Shown here: piece after piece, positions 26,213-35,100 of the stretch
Layout: every line of letters starts with the position of its first letter
Numbering within the stretch: position 1 is the stretch's first letter
Source of the DNA: Cyanobacteria bacterium SBLK
GTDB lineage: Bacteria > Cyanobacteriota > Cyanobacteriia > Cyanobacteriales > Spirulinaceae
DNA: 64,000 nt
Direction: 5' to 3'
Assembly (NCBI GenBank): GCA_017746715.1
Contig: JAGHZQ010000098.1
Coordinates: 1 to 64,000 of the forward strand
Notes under the pieces: model-generated
The model's input: the letters and a program-made list of their open reading frames with translations, nothing else
Told to the model about the DNA's origin: nothing
Databases searched by the model: none
Position numbers and translations under genes: made by a program

Positions 26213-27934
26213 CTAATTCGATCGCCGTAATTGAACGCGATTTTCGGCAAATTCACCGGGTTTGATATAAGTGGGAATCGTCGCTTCGCTTTCTTGGGAT
26301 CCTTCCGGGGGGAGATTTTCCGAGATTGGGGAAACTTCCTCCTCAACTGGGCGATCGCTGGGACGATCGCTCTCCTCCTCAAATAGAGATCCCAAACCCA
26401 AAACCATCTCTCCGAGTTCTTCTGCACTGGAGGTGTAGAGTTCGGGTTCTTCAATCTCCTCGATTTCCGCGATCGCATCCCATTCTTCCGAATCGAGCAG
26501 ATCGAGCATTTCGGTCATCGCCCATTCCAAATGAGGACCCGCATCCACGGGAATCCAACCCGTTGTCATCAAATGCCGCCATTCAAAATGCAGGTGCGGT
26601 CCGGTAGAATTCCCCGTACTGCCCACCAAACCGATAACTTGTCCTTGTTCGACCCATTCCCCCGGTTCGACGAGGATTTCTGAGAGGTGAGCGTAACGAG
26701 ATTCTTGGGTGCCGTCTTCGTGACGCAATGCCACCATTTTTCCATAGCCTCCCACGTACTCGGCGATCGCAACTTCGCCATGATAGCTGGCAATCACCGG
26801 CGTTCCCGTCGGGGCGGCGATATCCGTCCCAGAGTGCATCCGCCAATTGCCAAAAATGGGGTGCACGCGCCAGCCATAATCCGAGGAAATTCGCGCGGGA
26901 TTGGGGAGGGGGAAGAGCAAGCCCGTATTGTTATTGTTGGGATAGGCGTTCTGGGGGGGGTTGATTATCTCGGTTTCGACGTGATATTTTCGTTGGGGTT
27001 TTGCCGGAGCACTCGCCGCCACGCGCGCCGCCCATTCTGCGGGAGGAGGCACCACTCGAATGCGACGAGACGCAACGGGAACTGATGCTCCCTGCCAGCG
27101 AGATTTGGGGGAAATCGAGACGCGAGGGGCGGAAATGTTTTGGCGGCGGGCAACCCGACGAGGTGGAGGTGCTTGACGAGCGATCGCGCGGGGTTGTTTC
27201 GGTTTGACATTGCAACTACCGCTACTGAGGCGACCGTTTTGCATTACTGCCTCGCACCCCGTCGAACGATTTCTCATGACGACCGTGGGGCGGCTGGAAG
27301 AAGGCGTTGTCGTGGGGGTTGTTGCCGTTGTCGTTGGGGGAGTATTGCCCGTATTGTAATTCGTGGAATCGATAAAATTATTGGTTTCCCGTGCCGAAGC
27401 CGTATGGGGGCGATCGATGAGATGTTGGGGAATTTCCGTTCTTGTCGGTTTGCTCGGAGGAATGGCAACGCGAGGGGCTGCAGGTTGCGTGGGGCGGGCT
27501 GCGGGCTGGGGGCGACGGGGAGCGGGTCGGGTGACGGTTCTAGTGGGTCGCGCGGGTTTGGGTCGGGCGACGGGTTGCGGAGCGGGTCGGGCTGCCGGGC
27601 GAGGGGTGGGTTTGGCGGCGGGAGGACGAGCGACGGGAGTCGTATTGCGAGCGGGTTTGGCCACTCTCGGAGGAGGCGGGGCGGGGCGGGGTGCGGGACG
27701 GGAGACTCTCGCAGGTGGGGGAGTCACTTTCGCCTTCGCGGGTTTGGAAAGGCGGGGGGCTGAGGGAATGGCAGTGGGGGTGGGGGTCAGATTATCGACA
27801 AAAGTATTGGTATTGCCCCAAGCCATGCCCGTCCCTAAAAAACTGAGACTGCCCAATACGCCCAAACTTTTGACAATGAGGCAGATTCTCATTAAGAGAT
27901 GCGGATTGTTAACGCGAGAGTGGTGTTCGGTCAT
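26213..27934 (-). CDS. M23-family (LytM-type) peptidase with long proline-rich linker (573 aa)
   Basis: Likely a cell-wall endopeptidase or a LytM-fold regulator of amidases, outside the cytoplasmic membrane. An N-terminal hydrophobic segment (about 14-40) is followed by a Pro/Ala/Arg-rich spacer (about 55-180) and a Thr/Ser-rich region. The M23 domain (about 340-460) starts SSDYGWRVHPIFG, has zinc ligands in H367SGTD371 and the H447LH449 pair, and includes LVGSTGNSTGPHLHFE, so the site looks complete. The C-terminal 110 residues are very acidic (DSEEWDAIAEIEEIEE). GAGGAG precedes the ATG. The GC-rich linker creates long antisense frames that are not genes. Confidence 0.93.
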   Translation of the reverse strand: MTEHHSRVNNPHLLMRICLIVKSLGVLGSLSFLGTGMAWGNTNTFVDNLTPTPTAIPSAPRLSKPAKAKVTPPPARVSRPAPRPAPPPPRVAKPARNTTPVARPPAAKPTPRPAARPAPQPVARPKPARPTRTVTRPAPRRPQPAARPTQPAAPRVAIPPSKPTRTEIPQHLIDRPHTASARETNNFIDSTNYNTGNTPPTTTATTPTTTPSSSRPTVVMRNRSTGCEAVMQNGRLSSGSCNVKPKQPRAIARQAPPPRRVARRQNISAPRVSISPKSRWQGASVPVASRRIRVVPPPAEWAARVAASAPAKPQRKYHVETEIINPPQNAYPNNNNTGLLFPLPNPARISSDYGWRVHPIFGNWRMHSGTDIAAPTGTPVIASYHGEVAIAEYVGGYGKMVALRHEDGTQESRYAHLSEILVEPGEWVEQGQVIGLVGSTGNSTGPHLHFEWRHLMTTGWIPVDAGPHLEWAMTEMLDLLDSEEWDAIAEIEEIEEPELYTSSAEELGEMVLGLGSLFEEESDRPSDRPVEEEVSPISENLPPEGSQESEATIPTYIKPGEFAENRVQLRRSN

Positions 27935-28024
27935 TTGCTCCTCACAACAGACAACTAACAGTTCTTTTTAACTTTACTTGGCAGATTTTAGGATTTTTTA
28001 TGCAGCGATCGCTCGCTGAAATTT

Positions 28025-28996
28025 TCAATCTTTAGCATTGTAGCCCAAGGCGATCGCTCCTGGGGGACAGTGAATTTCCGTGGAAGCTCCGGGAGATTGC
28101 AGGCGAATGCGAAGTTCCCCTCGGGGTGTAATCCCCACAATTGTACCGAGAGAGCCATCGATCGTTACAGAACGTTCTTTTGCGATCGCGAGGTCCCAAT
28201 AGGAAGATAATAGCGCGTCTGTTCCTTCGCTTAAATAGTAACGATATCCGGACAAAATGCCACAAGTTGTGATGGCCGCCAAACTTTCCAGATTCGAGAT
28301 GGCGATGCGATCGTTCAAAAATTCCCCCAAAGCAATCCCCGGCTCTGGGGGCTGATTTTTCCAATTAATCCCTACCCCGATAATGGCTTGGGAGGATGGG
28401 GAGGGTGGGGAAAGGGGGGAGAAAGAGCGATCGCGAATGGGTGACGGGTGATGCTTCGGCAAGCTCGTTTCGGCTTTGCTCAACGGTCTCAGCCCATCGC
28501 TGGTGACGGGTGACGCTTCGGCAAGCTCGTTTTGGCTTCGCTCAACGGCCTCAGCCCATCGCTGGTGACTGCTTGCACTGAGCGAAGTCGAAGTGGTGAC
28601 TGTTTTGATCCCTCCGAGTTTTTTCCCATCTAAAATCAGATCGTTGGGCCATTTAAGTTGGACGGGAATGCCTCGTTGACGCAATGCTATAGCAATGCCC
28701 CAACCGCTACAAAAGGTTAGGAGAATGCCGATTTTTTCATCTGTTGCCATGCCCAAAGATAAATACAAACCGCCGCGATCGCTTTGCCATTGTCGCCCCC
28801 ACTGTCCCCGTCCTGCCGTTTGGCGATCGGCAATAACGACGAGGGGAAAAGATGCCCCATTGTCTAATAATTGTCTTGCTGTGCTATTCGTCGATTCTAA
28901 AACTTCATAATGATGCAGGGCGATCGCGGTTTCGGGACATTGGTGTTGGAAAATTTGTTGAAATTTCTGGCGATCGAACATGGATACTTGATTCAT
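28025..28996 (-). CDS. birA: Biotin-protein ligase with repeat-derived insertion (323 aa)
   Basis: Attaches biotin to the acetyl-CoA carboxylase carrier protein. STNSTARQL, DRQTAGRGQWGRQW and KWPNDLILDGKKLGGI (about 115-130) are the classic biotin-AMP binding and catalytic stretches. IIGVGINWKN and the C-terminal SH3-like domain complete the enzyme. There is no N-terminal helix-turn-helix, so it is not a repressor. Between GGI(K) and IIGVGIN lies an extra segment of about 70 residues (132-203), low-complexity and encoded by tandem repeat DNA, where homologues have only a short strand and loop. The frame is kept. Confidence 0.93.
   Translation of the reverse strand: MNQVSMFDRQKFQQIFQHQCPETAIALHHYEVLESTNSTARQLLDNGASFPLVVIADRQTAGRGQWGRQWQSDRGGLYLSLGMATDEKIGILLTFCSGWGIAIALRQRGIPVQLKWPNDLILDGKKLGGIKTVTTSTSLSASSHQRWAEAVERSQNELAEASPVTSDGLRPLSKAETSLPKHHPSPIRDRSFSPLSPPSPSSQAIIGVGINWKNQPPEPGIALGEFLNDRIAISNLESLAAITTCGILSGYRYYLSEGTDALLSSYWDLAIAKERSVTIDGSLGTIVGITPRGELRIRLQSPGASTEIHCPPGAIALGYNAKD
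28388..28603. repeat. Tandem repeat insertion inside birA
   Basis: Two 62-base units (28441-28502 and 28503-28564) share GCTTCGGCAAGCTCGTTT and CAGCCCATCGCTG. A further element GCTTGCACTGAG (28571-28595) recurs between genes at 46693 and 63849. Its length keeps birA open. Confidence 0.75.
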
Positions 28997-29058
28997 TCTG
29001 CAATAGATCGAGCCTCCCGCTTGAATCGGAGGTCATTGATAAGCGATCGTTGAAATGA

Positions 29059-29499
29059 CTAGCTATCGCCAAACATAATTACCGTTGCATCGCTTTCATC
29101 CACATCGAGATCGTTGAGTTCGTCAAGGGAGGACGTGGATTCTCGCACCGAGGAAGCAGGTTCTTGCGGGGTTGCAGGGGATTCATCCACAATAAATTCA
29201 ACGGCAACTTTAACTTTAACTCTCGCTTTGCGCCAACCTTTAGCATCGGTTTTCAATATTTCGCAGTCAACACCCTCATTAAACCATTTAAGAAAATCCG
29301 ATTGTTCCCCGTCGGGACTCACTTGCGTTTTATCAATTTTAATGCCTTGATTGCTCAACAATCCGAGCAATCCATAACCAAAATCATAACCAAAACATTC
29401 TTTCAGTGCCTGTTTGAATTTTCCGATTTTAAAGGCATCATCGCCGAAAGCAATGACATCATTATCGTTAAATCCCTCCTGACGGCCATTTTTTCCCAT
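29059..29499 (-). CDS. KGK domain protein (146 aa)
   Basis: Contains the features of the cyanobacterial KGK family. The N-terminal NDNDVIAFGDDAFKIGKF sets up the fold, and KGWRKARVKVKVAVEFIVDE (split across about 87-107) is the region that gives the family its name. The C-terminus is an acidic, Ser-rich tail. No function is known for the family. AAGGAG precedes the ATG by eight bases. It stands alone between birA and the defence island, on the same strand as birA. Confidence 0.75.
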   Translation of the reverse strand: MGKNGRQEGFNDNDVIAFGDDAFKIGKFKQALKECFGYDFGYGLLGLLSNQGIKIDKTQVSPDGEQSDFLKWFNEGVDCEILKTDAKGWRKARVKVKVAVEFIVDESPATPQEPASSVRESTSSLDELNDLDVDESDATVIMFGDS

Positions 29500-29830
29500 T
29501 ACGTTTGACTCCTTATTGCAACCTTTCTAGAGAATTTGCAGGATTTTTCGTCCATTAAGGTTTTTCTTCTCCACCATAACTCGTTCTGAAAATTTCTCCC
29601 ACTCAAAGAATAATGGGCCAGTTGAGAAGCCGGTCGAATCTATCGACCCAAAAAACTATTTTGCCGGCGATCGGCATAAGTGCAAAAGTAAGAATATAAA
29701 TGCACATACTAAAACAACAATAAAAAAACGAAAACTTGAGGAACAATATCAAAGCAAAATTAAATGCGATCGCAACTCCCACAAAATGCCACGCGATCGG
29801 CGAATTCCTTCTTTTCCTCTGGGGTGAAAA
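29500..29830. other. Intergenic region at the left border of the defence island
   Basis: AT-rich, with no gene seen. It should contain the KGK gene promoter. A Uma2 fragment follows. Confidence 0.45.
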
Positions 29831-30013
29831 TTGACGCGACTGCTTTCACTCTCATCTACGATATTCCCTCCCCAGTCTCCAACGATTACGGTTTTTGCCC
29901 CGGATAGTTTACCCGTTATTTATCGCGGCGATCGCCTCCTCACTGATGAGATTTTACCGGGTTTTTCGTTGACGGCGCGATCTCTGTTCGTCAGAGCGGG
30001 AATTGTTACATGA
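29831..30013 (+). pseudogene. C-terminal fragment of a Uma2-family gene
   Basis: TITVFAPDSLPVIYRGDRL and then LPGFSLTARSLF match the C-terminal end of Uma2 (DUF820) nuclease-fold proteins, which are abundant in cyanobacteria. The PD-(D/E)XK core is missing upstream. It overlaps the 3' end of the cysteine desulfurase gene by eight bases. Confidence 0.4.
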
Positions 30014-31148
30014 GTTGGCGGATTTGAGCGACGGTATCGGCTAAAATAGCCCCAGCCCGTTCGATCTCTGCATGGGTGGTAAATTTCCCCAAACCGATTC
30101 TCAATGCGCCTTCTATGACTTCTGAGGGGAGTTTCATGGCTTGCAAGACGTGGGAAGGGGTTTCGACTCCAGAGGAACAAGCGGATCCGGTGGAGATGGC
30201 GAGTTGATGGCGAATGCGGGCGATAATGGCACTGTTGGGGATGTTGGGAATGGCAATATGCAGGTTTCCGGCCAGTCTGGAAGTGCGATCGCCGTTGACG
30301 ATTAAACCGGGAATTTTAGCTTGTAAAAGTTGTTCGAGTTGGTCTCTCAGTTGGGCAATTCTACTTTCATCTTCCTGCATTTCTAATTGTCGCAAATAAC
30401 AGGCTTCTCCTAATCCGACGATACCGGAAACATTGAGGGTGCCCGATCTCATTCCTTGTTGATGTCCGCCGCCGAATAAGATGGGGTTGAGAGGAGTTCT
30501 TTTTTTGACGACTAATGCGCCGATTCCTTTGGAGGCGTATAATTTATGGGCGGAAATAGCGAGGAAGGTTATTCCCCAATCTGCGAACTTGATGGGAATT
30601 TTGCCGACGGCTTGGGCGGCATCGCAGAGGAAAGGGGTATAGTATTCTCGGGCGAGTTTGGCGATCGCTTCGATGGGGTAAATATTGCCTATTTCGTTGT
30701 TGGCTGCCATGATACAGAGGAGAGAAACGCCGTTTTTGAGAATGGTTTCGATTTGGTTGAGGTCGAGGTTTCCTTTGGCATTGACGGGAATGTAAATGAG
30801 TTGGGCGCGTTTTTGTTGTTCTAAGGCTTTACAGGTATCTAAAACGGCTTTGTGTTCGACGGTGGAAAGGGCAATTTTCGCGGGTTTATGGGGGTTTAAA
30901 CTGCCTTGGATGGCGAGGTTGATGCTTTCGGTTGCACCGGAGGTAAAGATAATTTCTTGGGGGGACGATTGGATGAGGTTGGCGATCGCTTCTTTGGCTT
31001 TTTTAACGGCTTTTTCGGCTGCATCTCCGTACACATGATCGATACTGTTGGCGTTGCCGAATTCTTCGGTTAGGGTGTGGAGAATGCGATCGGCAACTCT
31101 GCGATCGCATGGGGTTGTCGCGTGGTAGTCGAGGTAAATTGGGGTCAT
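30006..31148 (-). CDS. Cysteine desulfurase, likely sulfur donor (SspA role) of the phosphorothioation system
   Basis: A PLP enzyme that moves sulfur from cysteine to its own active-site Cys as a persulfide. IYLDYHATTP starts the fold. SGATESINLAI, AISAHKLYASKG (PLP lysine) and STGSACSSGVETPSHVL (catalytic Cys loop) are intact, and 380 residues is the normal IscS/NifS length. It is the last gene of the Ssp-like operon, 62 bases behind the DUF262/DUF1524 gene and on the same strand, so I assign it the SspA (DndA-like) role. It could also serve iron-sulfur assembly; the sequence alone does not decide. Confidence 0.93.
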   Translation of the reverse strand: MTPIYLDYHATTPCDRRVADRILHTLTEEFGNANSIDHVYGDAAEKAVKKAKEAIANLIQSSPQEIIFTSGATESINLAIQGSLNPHKPAKIALSTVEHKAVLDTCKALEQQKRAQLIYIPVNAKGNLDLNQIETILKNGVSLLCIMAANNEIGNIYPIEAIAKLAREYYTPFLCDAAQAVGKIPIKFADWGITFLAISAHKLYASKGIGALVVKKRTPLNPILFGGGHQQGMRSGTLNVSGIVGLGEACYLRQLEMQEDESRIAQLRDQLEQLLQAKIPGLIVNGDRTSRLAGNLHIAIPNIPNSAIIARIRHQLAISTGSACSSGVETPSHVLQAMKLPSEVIEGALRIGLGKFTTHAEIERAGAILADTVAQIRQLM

Positions 31149-31210
31149 GGGAGAGGGAGATTTTTGGGGTGCGATCGCTGAATTTTGAGAAATACGATTG
31201 TTGAGTTAAA

Positions 31211-32218
31211 CTAATTTATTAACCACTTGTACATACGCTCCCATAAAATATCACAAATACGCTCTGTTCTTGCTTCTACTAATGATTTATCCCATGTACC
31301 TGTTATACCTACATTGACAATTGATTCTATGTGATGATTGTGTAATGTTTTTTTCAATTTTTCTACGATTTGAGAGGATAGACTGATATCATAATTTTCA
31401 GCTTCTTGTTGTAGATTATCTAAGCAATCTGGATTTGTTTCAGCTAAATGTTTATAGTAAATCCATTTTTCTATCCAAGTTTTATTTCCTACAGAACTAT
31501 TAATCTCTACAGGAAGGAGAGTCAAATTCCCAATTTTTTCATAATTGTTTTCATCATCATATAAATTATTATCCCAATCTTCCTCACTGGATTGTTGTTG
31601 AGGTGCTATATGTTCTATCGTCGAGAAACTATCAGAATTCCATTTATCGGTCTCCAAATAAGAACAAACACCAGGGTTTGACATCTTCATTAATCCTATA
31701 CAATCTGGATCGGATATAGTGTTATGTGCTGTTACAAAAAGAGCAAATCGACAGACAATTTTAACATTGTCATATCGTAAGTATTCTATTGCCTTATTCT
31801 TCCAACTATTTTTATCACCTATTTTTTTATCTTCTAAAACTCCCAGAAAATATTTTTTCAATACTTCATTGTTTAAGTCTGTATCTCCTTTTTTCCATGA
31901 TATTTTGCTTTGTAATAGTTCACGGTATACATCATCAAGCCCTGCATTATCTAAAGCAGATCGCCACAAAGTAAAAAATGCTGCAACTTGTCTACAGGCT
32001 AAAATAAATTTGATGTCTGCATCATTTCCTTCACGTAAAATCTGAGAATAAAAACGACTTAAGACAGAATGCGCCATCTTATGTCCCGCTTTTTGCAAAT
32101 ATAGTGTGCAAAATGCTGCTTGTTTTGGTAGGTCTGAATTTGATATATTTTCTGTTTTTAGGATTACATTACCTTTCTTCACAATAATATTTTGCCAATA
32201 CATAGCAATATCACTCAT
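31211..32218 (-). CDS. sspE: SspE-like protein, C-terminal half (DUF1524 HNH nuclease part)
   Basis: The DUF1524 segment is visible: TIEHIAPQQQ (HNH-type first His), then DENNYEKIGNLTLLPVEINSSVGNKTW (split over about 220-250), the pattern of the GmrSD C-terminal nuclease. The open frame runs upstream of this ATG without a stop to 32278. It is in the same frame as the DUF262 half at 32279-33505, with a single TGA between. The junction would read through as RFSTQRK-stop-LINQYEECETF. Homologues are one protein. Either the gene is dead or the two halves are made separately; no ribosome-binding site is evident before ATG 32218. Confidence 0.75.
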   Translation of the reverse strand: MSDIAMYWQNIIVKKGNVILKTENISNSDLPKQAAFCTLYLQKAGHKMAHSVLSRFYSQILREGNDADIKFILACRQVAAFFTLWRSALDNAGLDDVYRELLQSKISWKKGDTDLNNEVLKKYFLGVLEDKKIGDKNSWKNKAIEYLRYDNVKIVCRFALFVTAHNTISDPDCIGLMKMSNPGVCSYLETDKWNSDSFSTIEHIAPQQQSSEEDWDNNLYDDENNYEKIGNLTLLPVEINSSVGNKTWIEKWIYYKHLAETNPDCLDNLQQEAENYDISLSSQIVEKLKKTLHNHHIESIVNVGITGTWDKSLVEARTERICDILWERMYKWLIN

Positions 32219-32278
32219 TGAATGAATAAATTCTTCTCGATTGCTAAATGTTTCACATTCTTCATATTGGTTAATTAA

Positions 32279-33505
32279 TCATTTCCTCTGTGTGCTAAAT
32301 CTTCGCGCTGGCTCTTTTTTCCCATTATATGTAGAGCCAAATAAACTCAAATAATCATTAGTTAATTTATTTTTGCTTGAGGCACTTTTATCAGAACTAC
32401 CTAATAATTTATCAACATTGGAAAAATACTCTTCTGATTTCGAGTCTTTAAATCCATTATTTCTAGATTGTGAATTTATATTAATATAATTCACTACTAA
32501 TGGTTTAAAAGTTTCTATCGCTGTCAAAGGAGTACCTGTTGCATTCAAAGATTGGAACATATCAAATGCCCATTCATCCGAGACTGGCTCAATCAATGTA
32601 AAGCAACATCGATCAATGAGATAATGACAAAAAGCAAAAAGCTGTACTAGAGAACAAAGATTACTTTTATGCTTAGATGGAGTATAATCATGATCTTTAA
32701 TAATAGAAGATAGTTCAGGACGTTCATAACTCCACAATTCTACTTCAGACATATTATCTAAAATTGTTTCAGCAGAAACAAACTCATCATCATTACTTTC
32801 ATATGCTTTTTCCACTTTTCCAAGTAAAGACTTCATGCGGTTTAAATTAGAGCCAACTAACGAACCTTTAGGGATTTTAGGAAAGCTAGGTTTTTCTTGA
32901 AATTCTATCGCTTGAACGGAACGAATAAATTGAGCTAAAAATGAAGAAATGTCAGATTTATAGTTATTATCGTCTCCATTAAATGTCCAACCATCAACTG
33001 AACCTCTTACAATAATTGGTTTTCTTGGCGGTAAACCTCTACGCAAATCAAATGAAAATAATTCAATTAAAATAGCCAAATAGTTATCGACAGCTTCTTG
33101 TAAACCTTGTTCTCTGATAAAATTGGGTAGTCTTTGAGTAATTAGATATAGTTTCTGGTACAATAAACAAGCAAGTAAAGCAATTGTTGATATTCTTTGT
33201 TGTCCATCTATTATCTTATCAATTCTTGGTGGTAATGCTTCCTTGTCCTTTGGATCTATATTATCGGAATTAGATTCCTTGACAAGAATAATTGTTCCTA
33301 AGAATCGAATTATAGGAGAATTGTTTTTACCAGAAATTGTTTCGCGAACACCCAAACATATATCTTCTATGAGCTGATCGATATTGTCTTTGTCCCAACT
33401 ATATTCTCGTTGATATAAAGGAATGTAAAACCCTACACCGGGTCTTTGAAAAAAATCAGAAATAGTTTCACTAGATGTACTAAATGCTCTAGAAATATCA
33501 ATCAT
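32279..33505 (-). CDS. sspE: SspE-like protein, N-terminal half (DUF262 NTPase part)
   Basis: DUF262 signatures: YIPLYQREYSWD (about 27-38) and IDKIIDGQQRIST (about 95-107). The latter has the DGQQR nucleotide-sensing motif found in SspE and GmrS. In the SspABCD-SspE system, SspE senses phosphorothioate and nicks invading DNA. The frame stops at TGA (32279-32281) after 408 codons, where homologues continue into the nuclease domain. Reading the TGA as TGG would give one 764-residue protein. AGGAG precedes the ATG. It lies 55 bases behind the PAPS-reductase-family gene. Confidence 0.8.
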   Translation of the reverse strand: MIDISRAFSTSSETISDFFQRPGVGFYIPLYQREYSWDKDNIDQLIEDICLGVRETISGKNNSPIIRFLGTIILVKESNSDNIDPKDKEALPPRIDKIIDGQQRISTIALLACLLYQKLYLITQRLPNFIREQGLQEAVDNYLAILIELFSFDLRRGLPPRKPIIVRGSVDGWTFNGDDNNYKSDISSFLAQFIRSVQAIEFQEKPSFPKIPKGSLVGSNLNRMKSLLGKVEKAYESNDDEFVSAETILDNMSEVELWSYERPELSSIIKDHDYTPSKHKSNLCSLVQLFAFCHYLIDRCCFTLIEPVSDEWAFDMFQSLNATGTPLTAIETFKPLVVNYININSQSRNNGFKDSKSEEYFSNVDKLLGSSDKSASSKNKLTNDYLSLFGSTYNGKKEPARRFSTQRK

Positions 33506-33560
33506 TTAATTTCTCCTTAGATTTAGTTGAAAAACAGTAGACTTAACAAACGGAAAGAAG

Positions 33561-34370
33561 TTATAAATGACATACTAAACAAGGCGATTCCTCATCCTCT
33601 TGATCTAGAACTTTATCTAAAACCTCAGAAAGAGATTGATTGGCATAGGATTTTTGCTCCTTTTCCATTGCCTTATGATGTCGTACAATAATCTCATCTT
33701 TTCGAGAAAGGAGTTCTAATAATGTTTCTCCTTCCGTCCAAGTATAACGCCTCCCGTCCTCGTGGTTTTGTTCGTATTCAACTGCTTTCGCAAATAGATC
33801 GGGATGTTCTTTCGCTAACATGACCCATTCATATTTTCGCTGAAAGAAACAGAAAAAGCAACCCGATCGCGATCGCCAGCGATAATAATCCGGTAAACCA
33901 ATACCGCTATCTTCCAATAACTTCATAATATCCGCTTTCACCAATCCCCATTCCCTAAAGGGAAAAACGGGTTTAATATTGGGTTTAGTGGAAATATATC
34001 CCTCGCGATTTTCATCGGCACGAATTGCAATATAACTAACTGCCTCATCATCGCCGACAAATTCTTCGAGGGGTTGTATTTTCATTTTAATCGTACACCA
34101 ACGACTTTTCGGAGAAGGTAAATATCCGCTATGAAGTGCAAGCCAATAATCGAACCCTTTTGTAGCGCCTAAATAGTTAATTTTAATCCCTAAACGCGCC
34201 TCAATGCGCTTGAGATAATCATAAGTTTCCGGTAACTCCTTATGGGTATCGCAGAAAAAATACTCAATCTCGAGATTGGGATATTTATCTTTGAGAAAAA
34301 TAGCCAAAGCCGTGCTATCCTTCCCGCCAGATAACCCTAAAATATGCCTGATTTTCTTTTTTTCTGTCAT
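33561..34370 (-). CDS. sspD: SspD/DndC-type ATP pyrophosphatase of the PAPS reductase family
   Basis: LGLSGGKDSTAL (about 11-22) is the PP-loop that binds and adenylylates the substrate. Cys-containing stretches SRWCTIK, RSGCFFCFFQRK and C-terminal SPCLVCHL could bind an iron-sulfur cluster or carry sulfur, as in DndC and related proteins. In phosphorothioation systems this protein activates the DNA phosphate for sulfur replacement. At 269 residues it is compact. It lies 12 bases behind the small nuclease gene and upstream of the SspE-like gene, all on the same strand. Assimilatory PAPS reductase is an alternative by family, but the neighbours argue against it. Confidence 0.85.
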   Translation of the reverse strand: MTEKKKIRHILGLSGGKDSTALAIFLKDKYPNLEIEYFFCDTHKELPETYDYLKRIEARLGIKINYLGATKGFDYWLALHSGYLPSPKSRWCTIKMKIQPLEEFVGDDEAVSYIAIRADENREGYISTKPNIKPVFPFREWGLVKADIMKLLEDSGIGLPDYYRWRSRSGCFFCFFQRKYEWVMLAKEHPDLFAKAVEYEQNHEDGRRYTWTEGETLLELLSRKDEIIVRHHKAMEKEQKSYANQSLSEVLDKVLDQEDEESPCLVCHL

Positions 34371-34382
34371 TTTTCTTATTTG

Positions 34383-35048
34383 TTAATTTAATGAATTATT
34401 ACGAACAGTTACAAAACTCATTCTTAATCCTTTTAAAATACGCAATACCTCATAAAGCTCGTTTTGTAAAGGCAAATGAGAAAAAACTCTCGAAATATCG
34501 TATTGAGGTGTTCCCGTGCGATCGCATTTAATAAAAAAGAAACTACCTCCGTTTGTTGCCATACCAAAAACGGGATTACTTAGCTCGGGATTTGCCATCA
34601 TATAAGTTAATGTTTGAGGAATGGCAAGCTCTAGATTGATTTCCGTTCCTTTTGATTCTAACAATAAAACCCACAATTGTTGCGAAACCACTAGAAAATC
34701 AACTCGTCCTCGCAAAATTTCTTCTGTATCTTCTCTGGTTGCTCTCGAAACGCTAATCTCAACGGGAACTTCCCCTTTAATTTCAAAAGGCGGATCGTAA
34801 AAACCCGCTAATTCTAAAAATGGAGCTAACACCACGAGGTTAACCACACCTTCTGCTAAGTTTCCTTTAGCACGATGATAGCGATATCGTGCTTTTACTC
34901 TGTCTAATACGGCTTTTTCTGCATCTGTTAGATCGGGTAGATTTTCCTGCCATTCCGTGAAAAAAGCCGGATCGGCAGTACGAACTAAATTAAATAGTTC
35001 CTCTGCTTGCGAGAGTGTTATGATTCGTTTTGTAATTGCAGTTGTCAT
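34383..35048 (-). CDS. Small type I restriction HsdR-N-like nuclease in the Ssp operon (221 aa)
   Basis: Belongs to a cyanobacterial family usually named restriction endonuclease subunit R although it lacks the helicase domains. GRVDFLV followed by LLLESKG fits a PD-(D/E)XK core (Asp, then E-x-K), and QTLTYMMANPE is typical downstream. The paralogue at 41037 shares the layout: ITLSQAEELF and ITLRDLIDRF, FFTEWQENLP and FFPEWQEGLP, ESKG and ESKK. It is embedded between the ATPase and the SspD-like gene with short spacers, so it is probably co-expressed. Whether it works with the system is unknown. Confidence 0.75.
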   Translation of the reverse strand: MTTAITKRIITLSQAEELFNLVRTADPAFFTEWQENLPDLTDAEKAVLDRVKARYRYHRAKGNLAEGVVNLVVLAPFLELAGFYDPPFEIKGEVPVEISVSRATREDTEEILRGRVDFLVVSQQLWVLLLESKGTEINLELAIPQTLTYMMANPELSNPVFGMATNGGSFFFIKCDRTGTPQYDISRVFSHLPLQNELYEVLRILKGLRMSFVTVRNNSLN

Positions 35049-35100
35049 TATTGCTCTTAGAAGTTAAAAATTAACATCAAATCTTATTTCAATTTTGCTT

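Noticed and set aside
27363..27971. A 202-codon frame on the + strand opposite the M23 peptidase
   Set aside because: It is Gly/Arg/Ala-rich low complexity created by the antisense of the proline-rich linker; no family, no ribosome-binding site.
28441..28595. birA repeat cluster considered as a frameshifting pseudogene marker
   Set aside because: The frame is open throughout and all catalytic motifs on both sides remain, so the gene is treated as intact with an insertion.
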